Notes: generated from the sequence alone by a model not told the origin. Counted from the first letter of the stretch, positions 1-8,378 are shown. The stretch: DNA of 48,640 bases from Leucobacter sp. Ag1 (GCF_000980875.1 NZ_LAYO01000085.1:1-48640); one strand, 5' to 3'. Numbers and translations are program-made.

Positions 1-2490
1 GGCGACGCGCAGGGTGCCCGCGACGATGCGGGACCGGCCGCTCAGCGCTTCGGCGAGCGCGATTCCGCCGGGCTGCTTCGGGTCGATGCGCAGCGCCTCG
101 CCGGGCCCGACGCGCAGGCTCGCGACGCGGGCGCCGCCGCGCAGCAGCAGCTCGTCGCCCGCGATCCGGGCGTCGGGCTGGTCGGGCGGCCAGTTCTCGT
201 GCGCGAGCTCGCGGGCGAGCCCCTCGCCCTCGACGTCGAACACGGGCAGCACGCGCGACAGCCAGCGGGGCATGCGCCAGGCGCGATCGCCGAGCAGGGC
301 GAGCACCGCGGGGACGAGGGTCATGCGCACGAGGAACGCGTCGACGAAGACGCCGACCGCGAGTCCGAGCGCGATCACCTTGATGCTCGCGTCGCCCTCC
401 GGCACGAAGGCCGCGAACACGGCGAACATGATGATCGCGGCGGCGGTGACGACGCGGGCCGAGCCCACGAAGCCGGTGCGGATCGCGGTCTGCGCGTCGG
501 CGCCGTGCACGACCTCCTCGCGGATGCGGGAGACGAGGAACACCTCGTAGTCCATGGCGAGACCGAAGAGCACACCCATGAGGATGATCGGCATGAAGCT
601 CAGCACGGGACCGGTGGTCGGGACGTGCAGGACATCGGCGAACCAGCCCCACTGGAACACGGCGACGACCGCGCCGAACGCCGCGCCGACCGAGAGCAGG
701 TAGCCGAGCGTCGCCTTGATCGGTACCCAGACGGAGCGGAACACCATGGCCAGCAGGATCAGCGAGAGGCCGACCACGAGCACGGCGAAGGGCAGCAGCG
801 CCTGCGCGAGCAGGTTGGAGACGTCGATGGCGACGGCGGTGAAGCCCGTGACGGCGAGGCTGACGCCGTACTTCTGCTCCCACGCGTCGTGCTTCGCGCG
901 GAGCGCGTCGACGAGCTTCGCGGTGCTCTCGGCGTGCGGACCGGCCTCGGGCACCACCTGGATGATGCCGGTGTCGGCGGTCGCGTTCGGCGTGGCCAGG
1001 GGCACCTCGGCGACGCCGGGCACCTTGCGCACCTCGGCGGCGAGGGCGTTCATGAGCCCGACCGGGTCGTTGCTCGCGACGATGGATCCGGTGAGGACGA
1101 GCGGTCCGGTCGCGCCGGCGCCGAAGTGCTCGGAGGTGAGCTCGGAGGTGATGCGGGCCGGGTCATTGGCCGGCAGCGCGGTGGCGTCGGGCAGGGCGAG
1201 CCGCAGGTCGAGCGCGGGGATCGCCGCGGCGCCGACCGCGAGCAGCACCGCCACGATAGTGATGATGGGCTTCCGGGTCGCGAGGCGCACCCAGCCGCCG
1301 AAGAATCGTTCGGCCCGGGTCTTCGGCACCGCGGGAGCGGCGCCGTGCGCGTCCGCGCCGGTCGGGCGGCCCCCGTCATCCTGCGGGACACGGTCCCCGT
1401 CATCCTGCGCGAGCTCGCGAGTCGCAGGATCCCCGCCCGTCACGAGCGCCGCGCGCTGCTTCCGCTGCTTGCGTGGCAGGATACGCTCGCCCGCCATGCT
1501 GAGGATCGCGGGCGTGAGCGTGACCGAGATGAGCACGGCGATGGCGACCGCCGCGGCCGCGGCGACGCCGAGGGCGGTGAGGAACGGGATGCCCGCGACG
1601 CTGAGCCCGACGAGCGCGATGATCACGGTGAGCCCGGCGAAGACCACGGCGGAGCCGGAGGTCGCGGTGGCGCGCGCGATGGACTCGCGCACGTCGAGGC
1701 CGGCGCGCAGCTGCTCCTGGTGCCGGCTCACGATGAACAGCGTGTAGTCGATGCCGACGGCGAGGCCGAGCATGAGCGCGAGCATGGGCGTGGTCGAGGT
1801 GAGCGGCACGAACGCCGTGGTGAAGATGATGCCCGCCATCGCGACGCCGACGCCGAGGATCGCGATGAGGAGCGGCATGCCCGCGGCGAGCAGGGATCCG
1901 AGAGTGAGGATCAGCACGACGAAGGCGACGACCACGCCGACGGCCTCGGTGGGGCTGATGCCCGGCACCGACATGTTGAACACCTCGCCGCCGTAGGAGG
2001 CCTTCGCGCCGCTCGGCAGCTCCTTCGCGAGCGCGTCGCTCGCGTGCTTCACCTCGTCGAGCGTGGCCTTCGGCACCTCGCTCGCGGTGCCCTTCAGCTG
2101 CACGGTGATGAGCGCGGCGCTGCCGTCCTTCGCGAGGCCCGCCGCGACCTGCCCGAAGGGGGTCTGCACGGCGTTGACGTCGTCCACACCCTCGAGCGCC
2201 TTCGCGGCCCGCTCGATCTCGCCGCGGTAGGGCTGCTCGTCGACGCGCTGCCCGTCCTTCGCGACCACGATGATCTGGGCGCTCGTGCCGCTGACCTGGG
2301 GGAAGGTGCGGGCGAGCGAGTCGAGCGCCTGCTGCGACTCGGTGCCGGGGATCGTGATGGGCGCGTTGGCGCCCTGCCCGAAGACGGCGGCCCCCGTGCC
2401 GAGCACGGCGAGCACCGCGATCCAGAGCAGCAGCATGAGGGTGCGCGCGCGGGCGGCGAAGCGCCCGAGCGCGTAGAGCATCGACGACAT
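1..2490 (-). CDS. MMPL family exporter, 3' end cut by window edge
   Basis: RND-superfamily MMPL exporter of the inner membrane, expected to extrude a lipid or drug using proton motive force; the substrate is unknown. At least 830 residues are visible without a stop. It has the classical duplicated layout: TM helix, outer loop, TM block, repeated. Each TM block carries a DY pair (D248-Y249 in GIDYTLF; D647-Y648 in AMDYEVF) that is the family's proton-relay signature. A charged cytoplasmic loop separates the halves. After the second TM block a soluble tail (about residue 745 onward) resembles the start of an ABC ATPase domain without a working Walker A (DPKQPGGI at 803-810). ATG at 2490 has GGAAGGA about 7 nt upstream. 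It is divergent from the TetR gene at 2623 and probably repressed by it. Confidence 0.93.
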   Translation of the reverse strand, partial: MSSMLYALGRFAARARTLMLLLWIAVLAVLGTGAAVFGQGANAPITIPGTESQQALDSLARTFPQVSGTSAQIIVVAKDGQRVDEQPYRGEIERAAKALEGVDDVNAVQTPFGQVAAGLAKDGSAALITVQLKGTASEVPKATLDEVKHASDALAKELPSGAKASYGGEVFNMSVPGISPTEAVGVVVAFVVLILTLGSLLAAGMPLLIAILGVGVAMAGIIFTTAFVPLTSTTPMLALMLGLAVGIDYTLFIVSRHQEQLRAGLDVRESIARATATSGSAVVFAGLTVIIALVGLSVAGIPFLTALGVAAAAAVAIAVLISVTLTPAILSMAGERILPRKQRKQRAALVTGGDPATRELAQDDGDRVPQDDGGRPTGADAHGAAPAVPKTRAERFFGGWVRLATRKPIITIVAVLLAVGAAAIPALDLRLALPDATALPANDPARITSELTSEHFGAGATGPLVLTGSIVASNDPVGLMNALAAEVRKVPGVAEVPLATPNATADTGIIQVVPEAGPHAESTAKLVDALRAKHDAWEQKYGVSLAVTGFTAVAIDVSNLLAQALLPFAVLVVGLSLILLAMVFRSVWVPIKATLGYLLSVGAAFGAVVAVFQWGWFADVLHVPTTGPVLSFMPIILMGVLFGLAMDYEVFLVSRIREEVVHGADAQTAIRTGFVGSARVVTAAAIIMFAVFAAFVPEGDASIKVIALGLAVGVFVDAFLVRMTLVPAVLALLGDRAWRMPRWLSRVLPVFDVEGEGLARELAHENWPPDQPDARIAGDELLLRGGARVASLRVGPGEALRIDPKQPGGIALAEALSGRSRIVAGTLRVA

Positions 2491-2516
2491 GGCGTCCTTC
2501 CGTGAGGATCGCGAAG

Positions 2517-2561
2517 CGGTTTCGATACAGGAGTGTATCGGTTTCGATACAGTACTGTATC
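2517..2561. promoter_or_regulatory. tandem palindromic operators between MMPL exporter and TetR gene
   Basis: Two copies of CGGTTTCGATACAG begin 22 bp apart (2517 and 2539). Each leads into a 16-bp palindrome: GATACAGGAGTGTATC at 2524-2539 (near-perfect) and GATACAGTACTGTATC at 2546-2561 (perfect). The two-turn spacing on one DNA face fits cooperative binding of two TetR dimers. The position between divergent starts 2490 and 2623 suggests control of both genes. Confidence 0.82.
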
Positions 2562-2622
2562 CACATCGGCTTCGAGCCGCCTGAACGCCGGGCCGCGGCC
2601 CGCGCCCTGAGAGGATGTGAGC

Positions 2623-3336
2623 ATGCGCACCGCAGACCGTGAGGACGAGTCCACCGCGACCAGCCCCCGCCGCCGGGAGACCCGCGCGCGCCTGCTCGCC
2701 GCGGCGTTCGAGGTGTTCGCCGAGGTCGGCCTCGGGGCCGCGTCCGTCGAGCAGATCTGCCAGCGCGCCGGATTCACCCGCGGCGCCTTCTACTCGAACT
2801 TCTCGACCAAGGAGGAGCTGTTCCTCGAGCTGCTGAGCCAGGAACTGCGCAAGCGTCTCGAATCGCTCGAGGCGGCGGCCGAGCGCTCGATGCCCGAGCT
2901 GCGCCAGCGCAGCTGCACCCTCGACCGCGACGACCTCGCCGCGTTCGTCACCGAGTTCTTTGCCGACTTCCTGCAGACCGGCGAGGAGGCGACCACCTGG
3001 TACGTGCTCGAGACCGAGTTCCTGCTGCTCGCGCTGCGCGATCCCGAACTCGCGCCGCGCCACGTGCAGTTCTCGGTCGAGGTGTGCGCCGAGATGGCAC
3101 CCGTGATCGAGCGCCTGGTCGGCGCCGCCGGGCGCCGCTTCGTGCTCCCGATCGAACGGGCGCTCGGGATCCTCACCGACTTCTTCGAGCGGGCGATGCG
3201 GGCGTCCGCGCTGCAGGGACCGGACGCCCCCGACGGGCTGACCACGTTCGGGCGACACACGGCCGACCTGCTCTTCGCGATCACCGAGCCGGCCGCCGCT
3301 GCCGACGGATCGGACGCGGAGCAGCCGCCCAACTAG
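2623..3336 (+). CDS. TetR/AcrR family transcriptional regulator
   Basis: TetR repressor, about 237 residues. The N-terminal helix-turn-helix domain reads RARLLAAAFEVFAEVG, then SVEQICQRAGFTRGAFYSNF and TKEELFLELL, the canonical TetR_N core. The helical C-terminal ligand domain is not diagnostic. I take the ATG at 2623 rather than the in-frame GTG at 2617 because GAGAGG at 2609-2614 is correctly spaced for it; GAGGAT 6 nt upstream could alternatively be a leaderless -10. Being divergent from the exporter with tandem palindromes between, it is very likely an autoregulated, drug- or lipid-responsive repressor of that pump. Confidence 0.92.
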   Translation: MRTADREDESTATSPRRRETRARLLAAAFEVFAEVGLGAASVEQICQRAGFTRGAFYSNFSTKEELFLELLSQELRKRLESLEAAAERSMPELRQRSCTLDRDDLAAFVTEFFADFLQTGEEATTWYVLETEFLLLALRDPELAPRHVQFSVEVCAEMAPVIERLVGAAGRRFVLPIERALGILTDFFERAMRASALQGPDAPDGLTTFGRHTADLLFAITEPAAAADGSDAEQPPN

Positions 3337-3350
3337 TTGCCTCAGGCAAC
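3336..3350. promoter_or_regulatory. MarR-type operator palindrome over the -35 region
   Basis: GTTGCCTCAGGCAAC is an inverted repeat of two 6-bp arms (GTTGCC/GGCAAC) around TCA, a common MarR operator form. It covers TTGCCT (3337-3342), which lies 17 bp upstream of TAGGGT (3360-3365), the presumed -10 of the MarR gene at 3372. It also overlaps the TetR stop codon. Confidence 0.7.
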
Positions 3351-3371
3351 CACTGAGCGTAGGGTCGAGGC

Positions 3372-3854
3372 ATGACCTCGGACCCCGCGCACCCGCACGC
3401 CGCCCTGCTGGGCGAACTCACCCGGCTCATGTCGCGCTGGTCCTCGCTCGAGCTGCAGCGGCGCATCACCGCCGAGTGCGGCGTCTCCCTCGATCCCGTC
3501 GCGGTCCGCGCGGTCTACCTGCTCGGCGTCGCGGGCGGCGGCGCACGGCCCAGCGTCCTCGCCGACGAGCTGCACCTCACGCGCCCGTCCGCCTCCAAAC
3601 TCGTCGCCCGGCTGACCGAGGCCGGACTGGCGGAGCGCCGCCGCGATCCCGCCGACCGCCGCGCCGCCACCGTCGAACTCACCGAGACGGGCGAGGACGT
3701 CTACCGCCGGCTCTTCTCGGCGGGCGTCGGCATGGTCGACGCCGCCACCGCCGACTGGGATCCGGCCGACGTGCGCGCGCTCGGCGCGCTGCTGCACCGC
3801 TTCGTGGGCGGGCTCCTCCGCCCCGACCCCGCACCGGGGAACCGAGAGGAATGA
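3372..3854 (+). CDS. MarR family transcriptional regulator
   Basis: MarR-type winged-helix regulator of 160 residues, the usual size. The recognition region is RPSVLADELHLTRPSASKLV, followed by a wing with RRRDPADRRAATVELTETG, which matches the DxR signature of the MarR wing. It probably binds a small aromatic or phenolic ligand (family knowledge). The start is only 6 nt after a TAGGGT -10 box, so the mRNA may be leaderless. It is followed after 10 bp by an SDR gene, so MarR and the dehydrogenase likely form one autoregulated unit through the palindrome at 3336-3350. Confidence 0.93.
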   Translation: MTSDPAHPHAALLGELTRLMSRWSSLELQRRITAECGVSLDPVAVRAVYLLGVAGGGARPSVLADELHLTRPSASKLVARLTEAGLAERRRDPADRRAATVELTETGEDVYRRLFSAGVGMVDAATADWDPADVRALGALLHRFVGGLLRPDPAPGNREE

Positions 3855-3864
3855 GGGAATCACC

Positions 3865-4704
3865 ATGGCACGCACCTTCGTCGTCACCGGAGCCGCATCC
3901 GGCATCGGACGCCTGACCGCGCAGCAGCTCCGCGATCGCGGCGACACCGTCATCGGGGTCGACCTGCGCGACGTCGAGGTCGCGGGCGACCTCTCGACCC
4001 GCGAGGGCCGGCTCGCCGCGGCCGAGGAGGCGACGCGTCTCGCCGGGGGCACGGTCGACGCCGTCATCGCCTGCGCCGGCCTCTCGCTCCCCAAGGTCGT
4101 CACCGCCGCCGTCAACTACTTCGGCATGACCGAGTTCCTGGAGGCCATGCAGCCGGCGCTCATCCGTGCCGCCGCGCCCCGTGCGGCGCTGATCTCGTCG
4201 ATGGCGTCGCTGCAGCCGGTGGCGCCGCCTCTCGTCGACGCCCTGCTCTCAGACGACGAGGCCGCCGCGCTCGCGATCGCCGCACAGCTCGAACAGGATC
4301 CCGAGACCGGTAACCTCATCTACTCCTCCTCGAAGCAGGCCATCTCGCGATGGGTGCGCCGCGAGGCTCCGGGCGCCCGCTGGGCGGGCTCCGGGATCCC
4401 GCTCAACGCGGTCGGCCCGGGCACCGTCGTCACCCCGATGACCGCCGAACTGCTCTCGACCCCGGAGGGATCCGCGCTCGTCGACGCGGTCGTCCCCATG
4501 CCGCTCCACGGGCACCAGGGTCCCGAGAGCATCGCCGACCTGCTGCTCTGGCTCACCTCCGTCGAGAACACCCACTGCTGCGGCCAGACCATCTACTGCG
4601 ACGGCGGCGCGGACGCCGTGCTCCGCGGAGACGACGTGTGGTCGTGGAACGAGGAGGGGATCCGCGCGAAGTTCGGCGAGATCATGGCGGACCTGCAGGG
4701 CTGA
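3865..4704 (+). CDS. SDR family NAD(P)-dependent oxidoreductase
   Basis: Classical short-chain dehydrogenase of 279 residues. It has the dinucleotide motif TGAASGIG (8-15), catalytic Ser in ISSMAS (about 111), Tyr153 and Lys157 in YSSSK. The acidic residue after the second strand (GVDLRD) favours NAD(H). The insertion between the serine strand and YxxxK and the overall pattern resemble 3-alpha-hydroxysteroid dehydrogenase/carbonyl reductase proteins; the true substrate cannot be read from sequence. It lies 10 bp after the MarR gene, so it is probably induced by that regulator's ligand. Confidence 0.9.
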   Translation: MARTFVVTGAASGIGRLTAQQLRDRGDTVIGVDLRDVEVAGDLSTREGRLAAAEEATRLAGGTVDAVIACAGLSLPKVVTAAVNYFGMTEFLEAMQPALIRAAAPRAALISSMASLQPVAPPLVDALLSDDEAAALAIAAQLEQDPETGNLIYSSSKQAISRWVRREAPGARWAGSGIPLNAVGPGTVVTPMTAELLSTPEGSALVDAVVPMPLHGHQGPESIADLLLWLTSVENTHCCGQTIYCDGGADAVLRGDDVWSWNEEGIRAKFGEIMADLQG

Positions 4705-4721
4705 GGGCCACCCGGAGCACG

Positions 4722-4759
4722 GCACGGGAACGATCCCGACGGTAGGATCGTTCCCGTGC
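4722..4759. promoter_or_regulatory. 15-bp perfect inverted repeat covering the dcd start codon
   Basis: Arms 4722-4736 and 4745-4759 are exact reverse complements with an 8-nt spacer. The right arm contains the GTG start of dcd (4756-4758), and TAGGAT at 4743-4748 would be the -10 of a leaderless transcript. It could be a DNA operator over the promoter and start, a hairpin terminating the upstream SDR transcript, or a stem hiding the dcd start in read-through RNA. Confidence 0.75.
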
Positions 4760-5361
4760 TGCTCTCAGATCGCGATATCAACTCCGAACTCGCCTCCGGC
4801 CGCATCGGGCTCGCGCCGAGCGAAGCGTCGATGGTGCAGCCGTCGAGCGTCGACGTGCGGCTCGACCGCTACTTCCGGCTCTTCGACAACCACAAGTACG
4901 CGGTCATCGACCCGGCCGAGGAGCAGCCCGAACTGACCCGGCTCATCGAGGTCGACCCCGCCGAGGGCTTCATCCTGCACCCGGGCGAGTTCGTGCTCGG
5001 ATCCACCTTCGAGAAGGTCTCGCTGCCCGACGACATCGCGGCCCGGCTCGAGGGGAAGAGCTCGCTCGGCCGCCTCGGCCTGCTCACCCACTCGACGGCC
5101 GGCTTCATCGACCCCGGCTTCGAGGGGCACGTCACGCTCGAGCTGTCGAACGTCGCCACCCTGCCGATCCGCCTGTGGCCCGGCATGAAGATCGGTCAGC
5201 TCTGCTTCTTCAAGCTGTCGTCGCCCGCCGATCGGCCCTACGGCGCCGGCGCGACCTACTCGCGCTACCTCGGCCAGCGCGGCCCGACCGCGTCGCGCTC
5301 GTTCCAGAACTTCCACCGCACCGACGTCACCGTCACCGCGGAGGGCTCGCCGGGGCAGTAG
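4756..5361 (+). CDS. dcd: dCTP deaminase
   Basis: Makes dUTP, or directly dUMP in the bifunctional actinobacterial form, from dCTP for dTTP synthesis; cytosolic trimer. 201 residues, the normal length. The opening [51 protein letters not shown] and the C-terminal [19 protein letters not shown] are family hallmarks; the Glu/Ser region of GKSSLGRLG and the [10 protein letters not shown] loop carry the active site. I infer the dUMP-forming type from similarity of these stretches to mycobacterial Dcd. The GTG start lies 7 nt from TAGGAT, so it is probably leaderless, inside a long palindrome. CGGGGC/GCCCCG arms at 5351-5366 put the stop codon in a hairpin loop. Confidence 0.96.
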   Translation: MLLSDRDINSELASGRIGLAPSEASMVQPSSVDVRLDRYFRLFDNHKYAVIDPAEEQPELTRLIEVDPAEGFILHPGEFVLGSTFEKVSLPDDIAARLEGKSSLGRLGLLTHSTAGFIDPGFEGHVTLELSNVATLPIRLWPGMKIGQLCFFKLSSPADRPYGAGATYSRYLGQRGPTASRSFQNFHRTDVTVTAEGSPGQ

Positions 5362-5396
5362 CCCCGCAGAGGCACCCCGACCGGATCCCGGATCCG
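5351..5396. terminator. weak hairpins between convergent dcd and ctaG-copD
   Basis: A 6-bp stem CGGGGC/GCCCCG (5351-5356, 5361-5366) has the dcd stop in its 4-nt loop, and CGGATCC-C-GGATCCG follows at 5382-5396. No U-tract. Either may end transcription between the convergent genes. Confidence 0.35.
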
Positions 5397-5416
5397 CTGG
5401 GCCCGCCCCGGGGCCG

Positions 5417-7411
5417 CTACCGCTTCCGCGCGGAGCGCGCGTCGCGCTCCGCCTGGGCCGCGAGCATCGCGTTGTACTCAAGGAGCTCGGCCTCGCCCGA
5501 ACGATCCGCCGCACGGTCCCGGCGCTTCTGCTCGCGGGCGTCGCTGCGCGACCACTGCACGGTGACCACGAGCGCGAGCGCGAGCGTCGGCAGCTCGCCG
5601 ATGCCCCAGGCGATGCCGCCGCCCAGGTTCTGATCCTCGAGCGGAGGCGCGCCCCAGGTGCGCCCCATCGCGCCGAACCAGTCGGCCAGCATCAGCCCGT
5701 TGCCCGTCATGATGGTCACGCCGAAGAAGGCGTGCGACGCCATCGTGGCGAACAGCGTGACGAGGCGCAGCGGGTACGGGAACCGGTAGGGCACGGGATC
5801 GATGCCGACCATCGAGAGGCTGAACAGGTAGCCCGAGATGAGGAAGTGGATGATCATCCACTGGTGTCCGAGATGCTCGGTCATGGCCCAGCGGAACACG
5901 GGCGTGAAGTAGAAGATCCAGAGCGAGCCCGCGAACACCACCGCGGCGACCGCCGGGTGTGTGATGATCTTCGAGTACGGCGTCTGCACCATCCACATGA
6001 TCCACTCGCGACCGCCCCACGAGCCGTCGTCGCGCTTCTCGGTCGCGCGCAGCGCGAGCGTCACCGGTGCGCCGAGCACGAGCACGAGCGGGATCAGCAT
6101 CGTCAGCATCATGTGCCCGAGCATGTGCACGCTGAACAGCGTCTGCTCGTAGGCGTTGAACGCGCCGTTGGTGGTGTAGAACAGCATCGCGAGACCCGCG
6201 AGCCAGGCGAGCGTCCGCCCGATCGACCAGCGGTCACCACGGCGCCTCAGCCGCCAGACACCGGCCAGGTAGAGCGCGGCCGCGAACACGCAGACGAGCA
6301 CCCAGGCGAGGTCGAACTTCCAGGCCGTGAAATAGCTCAGCGGGGTGAACTCGGGCGGCAGTTTGTCGCCGGTCAGCCACTCGGCCGGGGGCAGCAGCGT
6401 GTCGGCGTCGCGCACCGGCTCCTGCGACACGGGCGGCGCGGTGCGGCCGAGCGCGGCGGCGATACCGCTCGCGAAGCCCATCACCGCGAGCTCGGCGACC
6501 GCGAACCAGGCGAAGACGCGGCCGCCGTTCGGACCGGCGATGCGCGGGATCAGTCGCTCGCGCTGGATCGCGCCGAAACCGCCGAGCAGGATCAGGGCGA
6601 GGGTCTTCAGCAGCACGAGCTGGCCGTAGCCGGTGTTCAGCAGCGCGTCGAGGCTGCCGAGACGCACCCAGGCGCTCACGACACCGGACGCGGCGACGCC
6701 GACGAAGGCGAAGAGCGCGAGCGGCGAGTAGCGGCGCACGAGGTCGGAGAGCCGCTGCTTGTCGACCGTCCGCGCGAGGATCAGGAGCGTGAGGAGCCCG
6801 CCGAGCCAGACCGCCGCGCCAAGCAGGTGCACCAGCAGCGAGTTGACGGCGAGCGCGTGCCCCGACGCGCCCGCGGCGTGGCCCTGGAAGGCGAAGGGGA
6901 GAGTGGTGCTGAGCGCGGCGACCAGCACGATCAGCTGCATGCGGCGCTCGCGGATCGCGAAGCACATGACCGTGGTCGCGGCGGCGAGCAGCAGCTCGAT
7001 GAGCCAGAGGCGGCCCAGCTCGATCTCGGTGACGAACTGGGCGAGGCCCGCGCCGAAGCTCGCATCGGTCGAGAACGCCTTGCCCGAGACATCGACGTAG
7101 GCGAAGAGGAGGGTCGCTGCGGAGGCGACGGTGAGGACCGCGCCCGATGCGGCCGCGAAGTCGAGCGCGACGCGCTGCTCGGGCTTGCCCGGGGTGAGCG
7201 ACCAGACGGCCGTGACCACGGCCCCGATGAGGCCGGCGCAGGCGATGTTGACGATGGTGCGCGAGATCGGCAGGCCGTAGCGCACGACGGCGCCCGGGTC
7301 GAGCAGGGTGCGTTCGTCGGCGCCGCCGCCGATGCTCAGTCCGATGAACAGCGTCACGAGGGCGACGGCGAGCAGCACGGCAGGGGCGATCACGCGCAGA
7401 TTACGGGGCAC
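5417..7411 (-). CDS. CopD-CtaG fusion membrane protein (copper/cytochrome c oxidase assembly)
   Basis: Polytopic membrane protein of 664 residues joining two domains. The first about 330 residues are CopD-like (FQGHAAGASGHALAVNSLLVHLLGAAVWLGGL with clustered His). The rest is the caa3-type CtaG family (AYEQTLFSVHMLGHMMLTMLIPLVLVLGAP; TEHLGHQWMIIHFLISGYLF). Histidines in the membrane segments probably carry copper for cytochrome oxidase assembly or copper uptake. The fusion is typical of actinobacteria. The GTG start at 7411 is 6 nt below TAGGCT on the minus strand (7418-7423), so a leaderless mRNA is likely. The charged C-terminus is cytoplasmic. Confidence 0.93.
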   Translation of the reverse strand: MPRNLRVIAPAVLLAVALVTLFIGLSIGGGADERTLLDPGAVVRYGLPISRTIVNIACAGLIGAVVTAVWSLTPGKPEQRVALDFAAASGAVLTVASAATLLFAYVDVSGKAFSTDASFGAGLAQFVTEIELGRLWLIELLLAAATTVMCFAIRERRMQLIVLVAALSTTLPFAFQGHAAGASGHALAVNSLLVHLLGAAVWLGGLLTLLILARTVDKQRLSDLVRRYSPLALFAFVGVAASGVVSAWVRLGSLDALLNTGYGQLVLLKTLALILLGGFGAIQRERLIPRIAGPNGGRVFAWFAVAELAVMGFASGIAAALGRTAPPVSQEPVRDADTLLPPAEWLTGDKLPPEFTPLSYFTAWKFDLAWVLVCVFAAALYLAGVWRLRRRGDRWSIGRTLAWLAGLAMLFYTTNGAFNAYEQTLFSVHMLGHMMLTMLIPLVLVLGAPVTLALRATEKRDDGSWGGREWIMWMVQTPYSKIITHPAVAAVVFAGSLWIFYFTPVFRWAMTEHLGHQWMIIHFLISGYLFSLSMVGIDPVPYRFPYPLRLVTLFATMASHAFFGVTIMTGNGLMLADWFGAMGRTWGAPPLEDQNLGGGIAWGIGELPTLALALVVTVQWSRSDAREQKRRDRAADRSGEAELLEYNAMLAAQAERDARSARKR

Positions 7412-7437
7412 CGCACCAGCCTACGCGGCCCAGATGC

Positions 7438-7472
7438 GAAGAAGCCCCCGGCCGGAGGCCGGGGGCTTCTTC
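7438..7472. terminator. strong hairpin terminator after the HU gene
   Basis: GAAGAAGCCCCCGGCC pairs with its reverse complement (7438-7453 with 7457-7472), leaving a 3-nt loop. Read on the minus strand it follows the HU stop by 10 nt. It lacks a long U-tract but has the A-rich/T-rich foot of an intrinsic terminator. Confidence 0.85.
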
Positions 7473-7482
7473 GAGGCCGTAC

Positions 7483-7761
7483 TTACTTGACGGCTGCCTT
7501 CAGCTTGCTGCCGACCGACACCTTGACGCGCTTGCCAGCGGGGATCGCGATCGACTCGCCGGTGCGGGGGTTGCGGCCCGTGCGGGCAGCGGTGGTCGCG
7601 GTCTCGAACGAGATCCAGCCGGGGATCGAGACCTTGCCGCCGTCGGCGACGGTCTCGGAAACCGCAGCGAACAGCCCGTCGACGACGCTGGCAACGGCGG
7701 CCTGGCTCTGGCCGGTCTCGGCAGCGATCTTGGCAACGAGCTCAGTCTTGTTCAGTGACAT
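7483..7761 (-). CDS. hup: HU family DNA-binding protein
   Basis: Nucleoid-associated histone-like protein of 92 residues that bends and wraps DNA. It has the complete HU fold: MSLNKTELVAKIAAETGQSQ helices, GKVSIPGWISFE, then the DNA-intercalating arm with RTGRNPRTGESIAIPAG and the C-terminal KVSVGSKLKAAVK. There is no Lys/Pro/Ala-rich tail as in mycobacterial HupB. The start at 7761 follows GGGAGG by about 8 nt; the reading frame is open upstream to 7971 but that part does not resemble HU. Monocistronic, with its own terminator at 7438-7472. Confidence 0.96.
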   Translation of the reverse strand: MSLNKTELVAKIAAETGQSQAAVASVVDGLFAAVSETVADGGKVSIPGWISFETATTAARTGRNPRTGESIAIPAGKRVKVSVGSKLKAAVK

Positions 7762-8018
7762 GTCCTGTCCTCCCAGGGCCGCCGGGTGCGGACCTCTGAT
7801 CGTGTGCAAGTTCCCCGATATGGGGATCGATCGGTTGATCGCGTCCGAATCTACCCCACACCGCGACAAAAACCGCGGTATTTCGGTGAATTTCCCGCGA
7901 TTCGCCCCTTCGAGGACGCTGAGATCACCCCGAATCGGGGTCTCGGGATCGCCCCGGCCCCTCCCGAGCACCGTTCGGAGGCGCTCACGCGCGTCCGCGA
8001 GAACCGTACCCGAGAACG
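7762..8018. other. non-coding region upstream of HU
   Basis: About 257 bp between HU and the rpsN terminator holds the HU promoter. The AT-richest part is 7860-7900 (on the minus strand, TAGATT is a possible -10). Short palindromes are present: CCCCGATATGGGG near 7813 and ACCCCGAATCGGGGT near 7928. I see no gene or RNA signature. Confidence 0.5.
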
Positions 8019-8056
8019 ACGAAGGGCCCGGATCCTCTCGGATCCGGGCCCTTCGT
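8019..8056. terminator. intrinsic terminator after rpmB-rpmG-rpsN
   Basis: Arms 8019-8035 and 8040-8056 (17 bp, exact) with a TCTC loop lie 15 nt beyond the rpsN stop on the minus strand. This very stable GC hairpin is the end of the ribosomal operon. Confidence 0.88.
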
Positions 8057-8070
8057 TCAGAAGCGGGTGC

Positions 8071-8376
8071 TTACCAGCTCGACTTGGTGATGCCGGGCAG
8101 CTCGCCACGGTGCGCCATGTCGCGGAAGCGGACACGCGAGACGCCGTACTTCGACAGGACGCCACGGGGGCGGCCGTCGATGACGTCGCGGCTGCGCACG
8201 CGCACCGGCGAAGCGTTGCGGGGCAGCTTCTGCAGGCCCACGCGAGCGGCCTCGCGGCTCTCGTCGGTCCCGTTCGGGTCCACGAGGGCCTTCTTCAGCT
8301 CGGCGCGCTTCTCCGCGTAGCGGTTGACGATCGCCTGGCGCTGCTTGTTCTTCGCAATCATGCTCTTCTTGGCCAT
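8071..8376 (-). CDS. rpsN: 30S ribosomal protein S14, zinc-independent form
   Basis: Small-subunit protein S14 of 101 residues, the long cysteine-free (C-) type. [28 protein letters not shown] begins it and [43 protein letters not shown] ends it. The short zinc-binding paralogue would be 61 residues with two CxxC pairs. Last gene of the rpmB-rpmG-rpsN operon, 2 nt after the rpmG stop and so translationally coupled. Confidence 0.98.
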   Translation of the reverse strand: MAKKSMIAKNKQRQAIVNRYAEKRAELKKALVDPNGTDESREAARVGLQKLPRNASPVRVRSRDVIDGRPRGVLSKYGVSRVRFRDMAHRGELPGITKSSW

Positions 8377-8378
8377 GA

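Noticed and set aside
199..2505. Long plus-strand open frame (768 codons) opposite the MMPL gene
   Set aside because: Composed of Glu/Arg/His/Asp-rich low-complexity sequence, the mirror of a GC-rich coding strand; the minus strand encodes a clear MMPL protein.
7483..7971. HU with a 70-residue N-terminal extension
   Set aside because: The upstream frame is open but unlike any HU; MSLNKTEL with a good ribosome site is the standard start.
5732..8320. 862-codon plus-strand open frame
   Set aside because: Antisense to CtaG-CopD, HU and rpsN; it crosses two terminators and has no recognisable domain.
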